Shown here: positions 54,324-62,062 of the stretch, in pieces
Numbering within the stretch: position 1 is the stretch's first letter
How the letters are laid out: each line of letters begins with the position of its first letter
Assembly (NCBI RefSeq): GCF_039904985.1
Contig: NZ_CP157007.1
Span: forward strand, 62,001-126,000
Length of the DNA: 64,000 bases
Origin: Methylomonas sp. AM2-LC
GTDB lineage: Bacteria; Pseudomonadota; Gammaproteobacteria; Methylococcales; Methylomonadaceae
Direction of reading: 5' to 3'
Notes under the pieces: generated by a model
Told to the model about the DNA's origin: nothing
Seen by the model: the letters and a program-made list of their open reading frames with translations, nothing else
Database searches by the model: none
Translations under genes and position numbers: made by a program

Positions 54324-55043
54324 TTAGTTAATAACGGCTTTGGCGATCCAAAGCACTGATAGATGAAGCGGGTAATATATGTAAAAGATCATTTTTAAAC
54401 GTGGCACGTTTAGAGATATGAAGCAGGCCGATAGCGCTACCGGCAAAGCCGCTAATGCCCAATGATTACCGTTGATAATTCGCATTGCTGTCAGCGCTGC
54501 TATTAAAATGATGATTGAGAGCATGTTTGCTTTTCTGCAGTATGACCAGGCGGCTATTCCAATAGTTATACCTGGCCACCAAAATTCAACGGATGAACCA
54601 CCGATAATGAACACAAAGATTGCAATGATGTAACTGCCGATTGTGCCTCGATCTAGCAAGTAAATCGTGGCTGTCATGACTAGCAAGGCGAACATAATAT
54701 TAAGTGGCCACCAACCTGTTATCAGCCCTCCTAATCCAATAAATGCGGGTGTGGCGATTAGACCGAACAGCATCAGACGTTTCATTGTCCGAATATAACC
54801 GCCCTTTTCCATTACGCCAGGTCGTGCCAAGTTGTAAGCCAATACAAATGCGAATAGCGGCATAGTTAAACGACCGCATTCAAAAATAAAGGGTAGTTTC
54901 TCTGCGAACAGGTATTTATTTACATGATCTAATGTCATAAGTACCAGTGCTAACCATTTCACGGCTTCGATAGCGCCATCTGACACAATCAAGCGAGGCA
55001 GACTATTCTGTATCGGCTTTGGCGACGATTTTGCGAGGTACAT
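54324..55043 (-). CDS. trbP: TrbP/TraX-family pilin-modifying membrane protein
   Basis: 239-aa multi-pass membrane protein of the TraX family (EAVKWLALVLMTLDHVNKYL, GRLTMPLFAFVLAYNLARPG, RLMLFGLIATPAF, YIYYPLHLSVLWI). TraX acetylates F pilin; RP4 TrbP is the related protein of its operon. About eight hydrophobic segments are visible. The start overlaps the end of trbN by 41 bp, and a slightly later start is possible. The pilin gene trbC that it would act on is not in this window. Confidence 0.87.
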   Translation of the reverse strand: MYLAKSSPKPIQNSLPRLIVSDGAIEAVKWLALVLMTLDHVNKYLFAEKLPFIFECGRLTMPLFAFVLAYNLARPGVMEKGGYIRTMKRLMLFGLIATPAFIGLGGLITGWWPLNIMFALLVMTATIYLLDRGTIGSYIIAIFVFIIGGSSVEFWWPGITIGIAAWSYCRKANMLSIIILIAALTAMRIINGNHWALAALPVALSACFISLNVPRLKMIFYIYYPLHLSVLWIAKAVIN

Positions 55044-55587
55044 ACGTTGTATTGATTGTTGCTGTGTATGTTGGTTTGGACTTTGTAGTTGTTACGTTCG
55101 CCGTAACCGGTTTTGATATCGCTAGTTCCGAGATTGCGGCATTAATCTTTGTTTGATCGCCGGACATTAACAAGTCCAACCTATCCGCCCATTTATTAGC
55201 CCGAAGCATCAAATCCGCTCTATATATGGCGTTAAAATAATGCGTTCTTGAGTGATAGTTAGCTGCTCTTGTCCATATGTCGCCTGAATCATTCGCTATG
55301 TGGCCATGCAGCCGCCATGCGGCTAGATCGTAAGCGTAGCAACCTTCGGCTGCTACATCTTCCGCCGTGATGCCATACTGAGCTGTCAGCGTTTTTAAGT
55401 AGGCGGTGTTAAATTGCATTGCCCCAACGTCATGGGTTCCGTTGGCGTTGCGAACCCACTGCCCCGGTTTACCGGCTTCTTTTTCGGCAACGGCGATTAC
55501 GATATTTGCAGGTACATCGTAGTGAACGGCGGCGGCTATCGAGCACACTATTCGCTCATGAATTTGTGGAGGCATATCAATTGGCAT
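55003..55587 (-). CDS. trbN: TrbN/VirB1-like lytic transglycosylase
   Basis: 194-aa protein with a lysozyme-like fold: VPANIVIAVAEKEAGKPGQW carries the catalytic Glu, NGTHDVGAMQFNTAYLKTL is the conserved GAMQ segment, and AANYHSRTHYFNAIY is near the end. It opens the peptidoglycan for channel assembly. No convincing signal peptide is visible at the chosen start, which is unusual for a periplasmic enzyme; RP4 TrbN has one. It lies between trbM and trbP, in operon order. Confidence 0.85.
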   Translation of the reverse strand: MPIDMPPQIHERIVCSIAAAVHYDVPANIVIAVAEKEAGKPGQWVRNANGTHDVGAMQFNTAYLKTLTAQYGITAEDVAAEGCYAYDLAAWRLHGHIANDSGDIWTRAANYHSRTHYFNAIYRADLMLRANKWADRLDLLMSGDQTKINAAISELAISKPVTANVTTTKSKPTYTATINTTYVPRKIVAKADTE

Positions 55588-55608
55588 AAGGCATGACCCC
55601 CGTGTTAA

Positions 55609-55902
55609 CTAAGGCACTTCGCCGAATACGGCAATGATGTTGTCGATTTGACCACCAACACCGCCACCGCAACCATTTAGAAAAGCTCTACGCGCGATAG
55701 CTGTTGACACCGGATCGAAGCCCCACCAATTCCAAACCTGAATACTAAAAAACTCAGAGGTGGAACTGGCGCACTGTCCGGCGTTCCCTCCCCCTGCAAT
55801 CATGCCGAACATACACAGCACCGCGCTGCACGGATTTGCTGCGGCTTTGGTTGTTGGAGTTAATATCATTACCAGTGCAAGGGCAATCGCTCTAATTTTC
55901 AT
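55609..55902 (-). CDS. trbM: TrbM/KikA-like conjugation protein
   Basis: 97-aa exported protein with a signal peptide (about residues 1-22, ending AAA-NP). The mature part has the TrbM Cys pattern: PCSAVLCMFGMIAGG, then QCASSTSEFFSIQVW, WGFDPVSTAIARRAFLNGCG. TrbM is needed for conjugation in RP4 by an unclear periplasmic role. It sits between trbL and trbN as in RP4. Four or more cysteines suggest disulfides. Confidence 0.8.
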   Translation of the reverse strand: MKIRAIALALVMILTPTTKAAANPCSAVLCMFGMIAGGGNAGQCASSTSEFFSIQVWNWWGFDPVSTAIARRAFLNGCGGGVGGQIDNIIAVFGEVP

Positions 55903-55919
55903 AACGTGGCTCCTTTGAA

Positions 55920-57434
55920 TTAAACTTGTTCTGAACGATTAACGAAAGCCGCTACTTCTGCGGCGGGATCATGCGAGTTATCTCCGCTGAGGCTGTTGTC
56001 ACTGAACGATGGCATGTCATTTCTTATGGCTGTTGCAACTTGACCGGGTAAGGTTTGATCAATGCGGTTTTGCATGCTGTCTTTGAAGTTCTGAAACTTC
56101 TCCTTCGCAACTTGCCCTACCCCACTGGCGAGATTAGATACTGTACCGGCTGTTATCTTGGCTGCATTGCCGATTTCACTACCGCTACTATCACCGCCTC
56201 TTCCGCCGCCTGATGTTGTCGATGAGCTACCACCGCCACTTCCTCCATTGCTAGATGAACTACTACCGCCTGAACTACTGCTAAGCCCCATTGCTTTACC
56301 TAATGGCGTTGATTCAGGGCTTGTGGCCGTTTGTTGAGATGATGAAGATGAACCACCATCGCCACTATTAAAATCAGGCGAACCGCCGCTAGACTCGCTC
56401 GATCCTCCACCAGAAACATCGGCTGATGCTTTTTTGAATGCAGCCGTTAATGCTTGCGCTCCGCCTACGGCGTTGGCTCCGGCTGCCGCCATAGCTGCGC
56501 CGCCTGCTGCTAGCATTGAACCGGCTACGGCGGAGGCGGCCATAGCGGCACCGGCTCCAAAGCCATTCCCTATTGCACCTGCACCGCCGCCCATTGCAAC
56601 TCCTCCAAGCATTGGAGGGACTTTATTTGTTAACACTAAGAGCACAACAGCAACAATCAACATAACACCCATTTCCTTAAGGTTCATGTTCGACGACATG
56701 CTTGTGTAATAGGTATTGACGAACGTTTTCCCGATGCCAACCAGCAAGATCATGGTCATAGTTTGTATGGCAATGCTCAACACAGTTTTGAAATAAGCGA
56801 TTGCCATATCTGATGTCCACCTCGACCCCCCAAAACCAAGGTAAAACACTCCGGCATAGGCCAATATCCACCCACTAATTAGGAGCAACAGCATATTTAT
56901 GGCTATCAGTGCCATGCATACAAGGATGATGCCACTGATGGTTACACCGACAGCACTATCTAACGGGGCCCACACAGTGGTTTTATCAATCACAGTAAAG
57001 AATATGCTGAATCCAATATCAACAATTCCTGATGGAGACAATGCAGATGGAAAACCCGATGCAGTGCTGCCTACGGATTCCATAGAATGAATGATACCTA
57101 TTGCCATCGTCGGACCATTGGATAGTAGCCACCAGAAAAAGCCTGTAAACATGATGAACTTGATAAATTCCCCATAGAACTCTGCTATATCTGCTTTTCG
57201 CAAGACCATCATGCCCGCAGTCCAGACCATCGAAATGGTGGCAAGTGACCAGAACAAAAACGTGGCTCGTGCTTTAATTGTTGCTGCCCACGCACTTGCG
57301 GCGGCGGAATAATTATTTAATACAGTATCTAACATTCCGGTACTAGTGATTGCAGCATGAGCATCAACTGCGTGAATCACAGACAATAAGAACAACAGGC
57401 ATAAAAATGTTCTTTTGAAAGGAGTTGTTCTCAT
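55920..57434 (-). CDS. trbL: TrbL/VirB6 polytopic inner-membrane channel protein
   Basis: 504-aa protein. An N-terminal signal-like segment (to about residue 27, VDAHA) is followed by about six hydrophobic segments between residues ~55 and ~325 (e.g. FLFWSLATISMVWTAGMMVL, ILVCMALIAINMLLLLISGW, LGFGGSRWTSDMAIAYFKTV). The C-terminal ~170 residues are a low-complexity Gly/Ser region. VirB6/TrbL proteins form part of the substrate path through the inner membrane. It lies between trbK and trbM. Confidence 0.92.
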   Translation of the reverse strand: MRTTPFKRTFLCLLFLLSVIHAVDAHAAITSTGMLDTVLNNYSAAASAWAATIKARATFLFWSLATISMVWTAGMMVLRKADIAEFYGEFIKFIMFTGFFWWLLSNGPTMAIGIIHSMESVGSTASGFPSALSPSGIVDIGFSIFFTVIDKTTVWAPLDSAVGVTISGIILVCMALIAINMLLLLISGWILAYAGVFYLGFGGSRWTSDMAIAYFKTVLSIAIQTMTMILLVGIGKTFVNTYYTSMSSNMNLKEMGVMLIVAVVLLVLTNKVPPMLGGVAMGGGAGAIGNGFGAGAAMAASAVAGSMLAAGGAAMAAAGANAVGGAQALTAAFKKASADVSGGGSSESSGGSPDFNSGDGGSSSSSQQTATSPESTPLGKAMGLSSSSGGSSSSSNGGSGGGSSSTTSGGGRGGDSSGSEIGNAAKITAGTVSNLASGVGQVAKEKFQNFKDSMQNRIDQTLPGQVATAIRNDMPSFSDNSLSGDNSHDPAAEVAAFVNRSEQV

Positions 57435-57440
57435 ATGAAA

Positions 57441-57695
57441 TTACCGCCATTCAATCTTCGGACTTGCCTTGAAACTTCCACGTCTGATGCACAGCCCAGC
57501 GAAATCCTCCCTTATCTTTTTATCCTCGATCTTTACAATATTACCGTCCTGGCAATTTTCATCATTAACCTCAGGCATGACTGTTAAGTTTGGCTTAGGT
57601 ATGTTTGTGTTAGTGGCTTCATCATTTGAGCAACCATTAATCAAGGAAACCAGTAAAGTTGCCAGAATGTAGTATTTAAATTTATTGTTAATCAT
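57441..57695 (-). CDS. trbK: TrbK-like entry-exclusion lipoprotein
   Basis: 84-aa lipoprotein: hydrophobic signal ending in a lipobox SLINGC (Cys22), then a short mature part with MPEVNDENCQDGNIVKIEDK, KIREDFAGLCIRRGSFKASP, ending EWR. This matches TrbK/Eex-type lipoproteins, which block entry of related plasmids into a cell that already has one. It lies between trbJ and trbL, exactly the TrbK position. Its specificity cannot be told from sequence. Confidence 0.82.
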   Translation of the reverse strand: MINNKFKYYILATLLVSLINGCSNDEATNTNIPKPNLTVMPEVNDENCQDGNIVKIEDKKIREDFAGLCIRRGSFKASPKIEWR

Positions 57696-57705
57696 GCTTT
57701 TACTC

Positions 57706-58491
57706 CTATTGCCATAAAACGACTGGGCTGGCTACGAATGTGCCAGTCCTGATTTGTACTGCAGCGGCTGCTTGCTGCGCTTCCTGATCGGCCAGCGCTT
57801 GTTGCCTTGTGACTAAGGCGTTTTGTTGGGCAATAAGAAGTGCGCGAATTTGCAAAAGCTGGTTAGATTGCGCACTGGCCAATTGATTCGCTGCTGTTAT
57901 AGCTTGCATCTGTCCAGTTGCATTTTGGGACGACGCTTGTAGTGTCGCAAGATTATTAGCATCATTTTGCAGAAGGGTTTGTTGTTGTGCCAGACCTTGG
58001 ATAGATGCATCGTTTGCGCTCTTTTGCGCTACTGATCCATTCAGTTTACTTTGTGCAAGTTGCAGCCATTGTTGAGTTGTACAGCCGCCAGAAGTAATGC
58101 ATGGAGAGTTGGCATACGACTGCATGTTCTGGAATTTTGATAAATAGGTATTGAGATTCCCGAACTGGTTTTCCATTTGGCTAATTGAATTGATGGAACC
58201 CAGTAGTCTTTGAACTGTTGTACCCGCCTGATCCCATTGAAATGTAGGAAGCTGAGCGGTGTTTTGTATCATATTTTGATATTGATTTAATTGCGTAGAA
58301 TACTGCTGCAACTGGGTTGAGTATTGATCTAACTGTTTTAACGTTTGCGCGACCTGTTCCACGGCGGTAATACTATCTTGCGCTACATTAGCTCCATCAA
58401 TAACCGGGATACCGGCGTGTACCGATGTTAACTCGCAAAAAACCATGATTAGAATTGCTACTATTTTGGCGGCCAAAATTGGTCTTTTCAT
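57706..58491 (-). CDS. trbJ: TrbJ/VirB5 minor pilus component
   Basis: 261-aa exported protein: signal peptide of ~26 residues ending VHAG, then the TrbJ signature IPVIDGANVAQDSITAVEQV followed by Gln-rich coiled coils (LKQLDQYSTQLQQYSTQLNQ). Two Cys in CITSGGC lie mid-protein and QQNALVTRQQALADQEAQQA near the end. VirB5-type proteins sit at the pilus tip and contact recipients. It starts 28 bp after trbI. Confidence 0.92.
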   Translation of the reverse strand: MKRPILAAKIVAILIMVFCELTSVHAGIPVIDGANVAQDSITAVEQVAQTLKQLDQYSTQLQQYSTQLNQYQNMIQNTAQLPTFQWDQAGTTVQRLLGSINSISQMENQFGNLNTYLSKFQNMQSYANSPCITSGGCTTQQWLQLAQSKLNGSVAQKSANDASIQGLAQQQTLLQNDANNLATLQASSQNATGQMQAITAANQLASAQSNQLLQIRALLIAQQNALVTRQQALADQEAQQAAAAVQIRTGTFVASPVVLWQ

Positions 58492-58519
58492 TTCTCGTTC
58501 TCCGTGGCGTTAATAAATG

Positions 58520-59950
58520 TTAATAATCAAATGATTGATAGGGTTTAGTCATTGTTAAGTCTTTTGTAATAATCAAGTTGAATCTGAAGCCCGGTCTTAT
58601 TTCAAGCGTTGGCGCAATATTCAGATTTTTTTGAATCATCATAGCTGTCGTGTGGCCCAGTTGTTGCCCAAGAGCCTGACTCATTACATTACTAGCGTTT
58701 GGCGCATAAACACCGGAGGTTGTGGCCGAACCTTGATTTTGACTCATTGCCACGCCTGCCGTTATTGCAGACATGATTAGCGCAGATCCAAATATGCGAA
58801 GATAATGATGGTCAACCAGGTCATTAAAGCCCGCATAACCGGCCCCATCCGCCCCAGGCATAGCGCCAATATCCATTGCCTTGCCATCAGGAAATACGAT
58901 ACGTTGCCATGCCACTAAAACACGGGCTTGCCCGTAAGCCACTTGACTCGAATATGCACCGACAAGTCGAGCGCCCTGCGGAATTAGCAGGTATTTGCCG
59001 GTCGCCGTATCATAAACATTTTGTGCAACCTGGGCCATTATCTGACCTGGCAGTTCTGAATTGATGCCTGATATTAAAGTGCCTGGTATTACGAACCCGG
59101 CTCTTAATTCATAAGGGGAACTTGGGGCTTCAAGTTCTGATTCAATTTTCCAGCGGTCATGATGTCCCGATTTGTCGAATTGAGAAAAATCGTTGTTACT
59201 ACTCGGACTAGATGTGTTATTACTCCCTGCAGATGTGCCGGTTCTAATGAGTTGTGGAGAGCTATCTCCACCAAACCCACTACTACTCAAACCGCTAGAG
59301 CCTCCGCCATTCATCGACTGTTGTATCTTGGCTAACTTATTTTGATACACAACGGTCGGATCAATATTTGACTGCTGTTGCGATGCAGGTTGAATGATTC
59401 CGTCATCGCCATTGCTTTGCGCTGTTGCCATTGCCGGTGGTGATCCAGAGCTACGCGGGGATTGTATTTTGACGGCAGTCTTGGCTTTAATCGCTTCATT
59501 TAACAACTGCAATTTCATTTGCCGTATTCTGGTGGCATCATCGTTCTGTTGTTGTGGTCTTGCCCCAAGCTGATTAGGTGGTGTTGGTGGAGCTGTTAGG
59601 TTTTCTGCGCGAGCAAGCGTAAAAGCAGGGGTGGGTTGTGTTTGCGTTGTAGACAGCGCAGGTACTTCTAATGGTTTTGTTTTTTCGGCGATTAGGCCAT
59701 CACCTTGATCGCCCGCTATTTGGTTGGCGAACATACTAGCGTTACCGCCTTTATCTTTGCTGGCTTCTTCAGGCCGATTTTGCTGATCAGCGCGATCCGC
59801 TGCCACCATCATCATGACGATGAGAAAAACAAGAACCGCTACACCAATGATGTACAACGGTACGTTGTTTACTCGACGAACGCCGGAGGTTACGGAATTT
59901 GGCGATACATCGGGGTTCATTAGGTCTTCGTGTGCTGCGTTTGTAGTCAT
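58520..59950 (-). CDS. trbI: TrbI/VirB10 conjugation channel protein (complete)
   Basis: 476-aa protein: cytoplasmic tail, transmembrane segment (~31-49), Pro/Gln/Ser-rich periplasmic linker (to about residue 270) and the C-terminal VirB10 domain (SPYELRAGFVIPGTLISGIN, LPGQIMAQVAQNVYDTATG, YLLIPQGARLVGAYSSQVAY, RVLVAWQRIVFPDGKAMDIG, ending NLIITKDLTMTKPYQ). It spans both membranes and gates the channel in response to VirB4/VirB11-type energy. Complete copy of the gene truncated at 1-605. Confidence 0.95.
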   Translation of the reverse strand: MTTNAAHEDLMNPDVSPNSVTSGVRRVNNVPLYIIGVAVLVFLIVMMMVAADRADQQNRPEEASKDKGGNASMFANQIAGDQGDGLIAEKTKPLEVPALSTTQTQPTPAFTLARAENLTAPPTPPNQLGARPQQQNDDATRIRQMKLQLLNEAIKAKTAVKIQSPRSSGSPPAMATAQSNGDDGIIQPASQQQSNIDPTVVYQNKLAKIQQSMNGGGSSGLSSSGFGGDSSPQLIRTGTSAGSNNTSSPSSNNDFSQFDKSGHHDRWKIESELEAPSSPYELRAGFVIPGTLISGINSELPGQIMAQVAQNVYDTATGKYLLIPQGARLVGAYSSQVAYGQARVLVAWQRIVFPDGKAMDIGAMPGADGAGYAGFNDLVDHHYLRIFGSALIMSAITAGVAMSQNQGSATTSGVYAPNASNVMSQALGQQLGHTTAMMIQKNLNIAPTLEIRPGFRFNLIITKDLTMTKPYQSFDY

Positions 59951-59953
59951 AAT

Positions 59954-60394
59954 TTAGTTCTCCAATCTCGCCCAGGAACCGGCGGGTACAATGCTGTCAT
60001 CTTGCTCTATATAGGCTCGTGTCAACGTATAGGCTCCTACAAGGAGCTTAATGCGATATAGTTCCTGATATGGATCAATGATGTACCGCAGGCTAGTGCC
60101 AGTCTGAATATCGACCGGTTGCTTCTTGCTGAATTCTTGTACTGCATAACCGTGATTACGCAGAGTCGAAATAAGCTCTTGCCCAAAGTTATCATTGGGT
60201 AATATGGGTTGACCTATGTTGAATTGGGTACTGGCTGGCGGGTAAAGCGCTTCTAATTTAGTCACCGCGTCGTCTACCAGTTTGGCGTTCAACCCATAAG
60301 GGGTATTCTTCGCGGCCATGAGATTTCCGTACTTAGGCGTTGCGCACCCTGCCGCCATGCTGATGGCGATTATCAGTACAATCAGGCGAATCAT
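59954..60394 (-). CDS. trbH: TrbH-like lipoprotein, right copy
   Basis: Identical to 609-1049 (146 aa, lipobox Cys17). Confidence 0.75.
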   Translation of the reverse strand: MIRLIVLIIAISMAAGCATPKYGNLMAAKNTPYGLNAKLVDDAVTKLEALYPPASTQFNIGQPILPNDNFGQELISTLRNHGYAVQEFSKKQPVDIQTGTSLRYIIDPYQELYRIKLLVGAYTLTRAYIEQDDSIVPAGSWARLEN

Positions 60395-60396
60395 AA

Positions 60397-61296
60397 CTAC
60401 TTTCCTTTTTGAATGGTGACTGAATCTTGATCACCGCCAACCCCAGCGATCAGGACTGCTCTGTTGAAAATGCTATCAACGATATATCTGTCACCCTGAA
60501 CGCGGTAGTTCACGATTTCATTTTCATCGTCAGTGAATACCCCACCCTCTTTGCGAACTATGAGTAAAGTGGGGGCTTCCGTCTGTGACATTGTTGTCGG
60601 CATTTGAATAATGGTTTTTTGCCCGTCGTTGTATACTCTGACCGGCTTCCAACCCACATCACTGTCACTTGTGATTTCATAATCGAAATTCAAATCTCCC
60701 AAGTATTCTCCAGTTTTTGGAATGGTTTTTACTTCGCGATCCTTTGTTTCGCGGTTTTTGAATGCTTCCCACTTGGCCAGGGAATCCTCTGGGTATGTGA
60801 ACGCTACTTTTGGCATGTACTGAGTCCGATGCGACCGAAGTTGTAAATGGTATGCGCGAAGATTCGTAAAAACGTCTAGTGACGTTTCTAAGCCAACATC
60901 CATAGGTTTTATAACTAGATGCTGTACCTCGTTAGCGCCGCTACCAGTAATGGCCGGATCAATAGTCCATCGTGCTGTATCGCCCAAGTGAATAGAATTG
61001 ACTAATTCGCCTGGTTGTAATGCCACATCGCATACTTGCAGAACGGCACACACAATACTTGGTTGTTGTACACCATAGACGAATTGGATAGTGCCGTTGG
61101 CTCCTGCTGAGGGTGGAATGCCTATTGCGCTGGTTGCTTTCCATTTTTGAGCAATGGCCATCGCCGACTTCTCTTGTTTGGTCAACTTTGGATTATCTTT
61201 TGAGAAATACAGGTCGGCCATGTCATCAGCGTTTGCCACCGTTGTCATTGAACCCGTAACAATCAAAATTGATGTAATCAATGTTTTCAGTTTCAT
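60397..61296 (-). CDS. trbG: TrbG/VirB9, right copy
   Basis: Identical to 1052-1951 (start after GGAGG). Confidence 0.9.
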   Translation of the reverse strand: MKLKTLITSILIVTGSMTTVANADDMADLYFSKDNPKLTKQEKSAMAIAQKWKATSAIGIPPSAGANGTIQFVYGVQQPSIVCAVLQVCDVALQPGELVNSIHLGDTARWTIDPAITGSGANEVQHLVIKPMDVGLETSLDVFTNLRAYHLQLRSHRTQYMPKVAFTYPEDSLAKWEAFKNRETKDREVKTIPKTGEYLGDLNFDYEITSDSDVGWKPVRVYNDGQKTIIQMPTTMSQTEAPTLLIVRKEGGVFTDDENEIVNYRVQGDRYIVDSIFNRAVLIAGVGGDQDSVTIQKGK

Positions 61297-61321
61297 AATT
61301 TTGTGCCTCCGTTTTTTTAAA

Positions 61322-62062
61322 CTATTGTGGTTGCGTTGACCAAGAATAATCACGGACAAACAGCCCTATCGGGTTTTGATGCAATTGCTCTTCATTGGTG
61401 TTTGGTTTTAGCTCAATAATGTAAACAGTTATCAACGCCCTCATGCGCACTGGCTTGTTCTTTACTGCGCCTTGTCTATCTCGAGTTGTTTCCACCCAAT
61501 CGACTTGCCAAGTCTCTGGTGTTTGTGGCAAAGCTGAAGAAATTTCCACATTCACCATTTCGGTCTGCGCTCTTTTAAAAGGACTCGATTCATCAGAACC
61601 ATTCAGCCATTCGTTCATTTTTTGTGTGGCCGGATCTTGTTGTCCTAAAAGTGCGTATACGCCAAACACCATTTTTCTTTGCAATGCAGAGTCCGGCGTT
61701 ACCGTTCTGGCTTGTGTGATAAATGAGGCAACAGAGGCCCTTACTACTCGTTGATCAACGGGTTTTGCTTTATCGGCGCGGGCTACGGCGATGGTTTGAC
61801 CAAGCTTGTCTACTTCGATGACGTAAGGAACGTATTTGCTTTGGCTGCCGATATGTATCATCCCGCCAATGCCGCCCAAGGCGATCAATAACGATAAAAC
61901 ACCGAATATTTGCCACATTTGCCGAGAGGCTACGACACCACGGGTATGATCGTTCCATGTGCGCCGTGCGGCTAGATAGGGGTTTTCATTCTCACCATTT
62001 CGGCGCCCACCAGCTATCAGTTCGTTAAATTTGCGTGGGTCTTTATTTTTGTTAAATAGCAT
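61322..62062 (-). CDS. trbF: TrbF/VirB8, right copy
   Basis: Identical to 1977-2717 (246 aa). Confidence 0.92.
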   Translation of the reverse strand: MLFNKNKDPRKFNELIAGGRRNGENENPYLAARRTWNDHTRGVVASRQMWQIFGVLSLLIALGGIGGMIHIGSQSKYVPYVIEVDKLGQTIAVARADKAKPVDQRVVRASVASFITQARTVTPDSALQRKMVFGVYALLGQQDPATQKMNEWLNGSDESSPFKRAQTEMVNVEISSALPQTPETWQVDWVETTRDRQGAVKNKPVRMRALITVYIIELKPNTNEEQLHQNPIGLFVRDYSWSTQPQ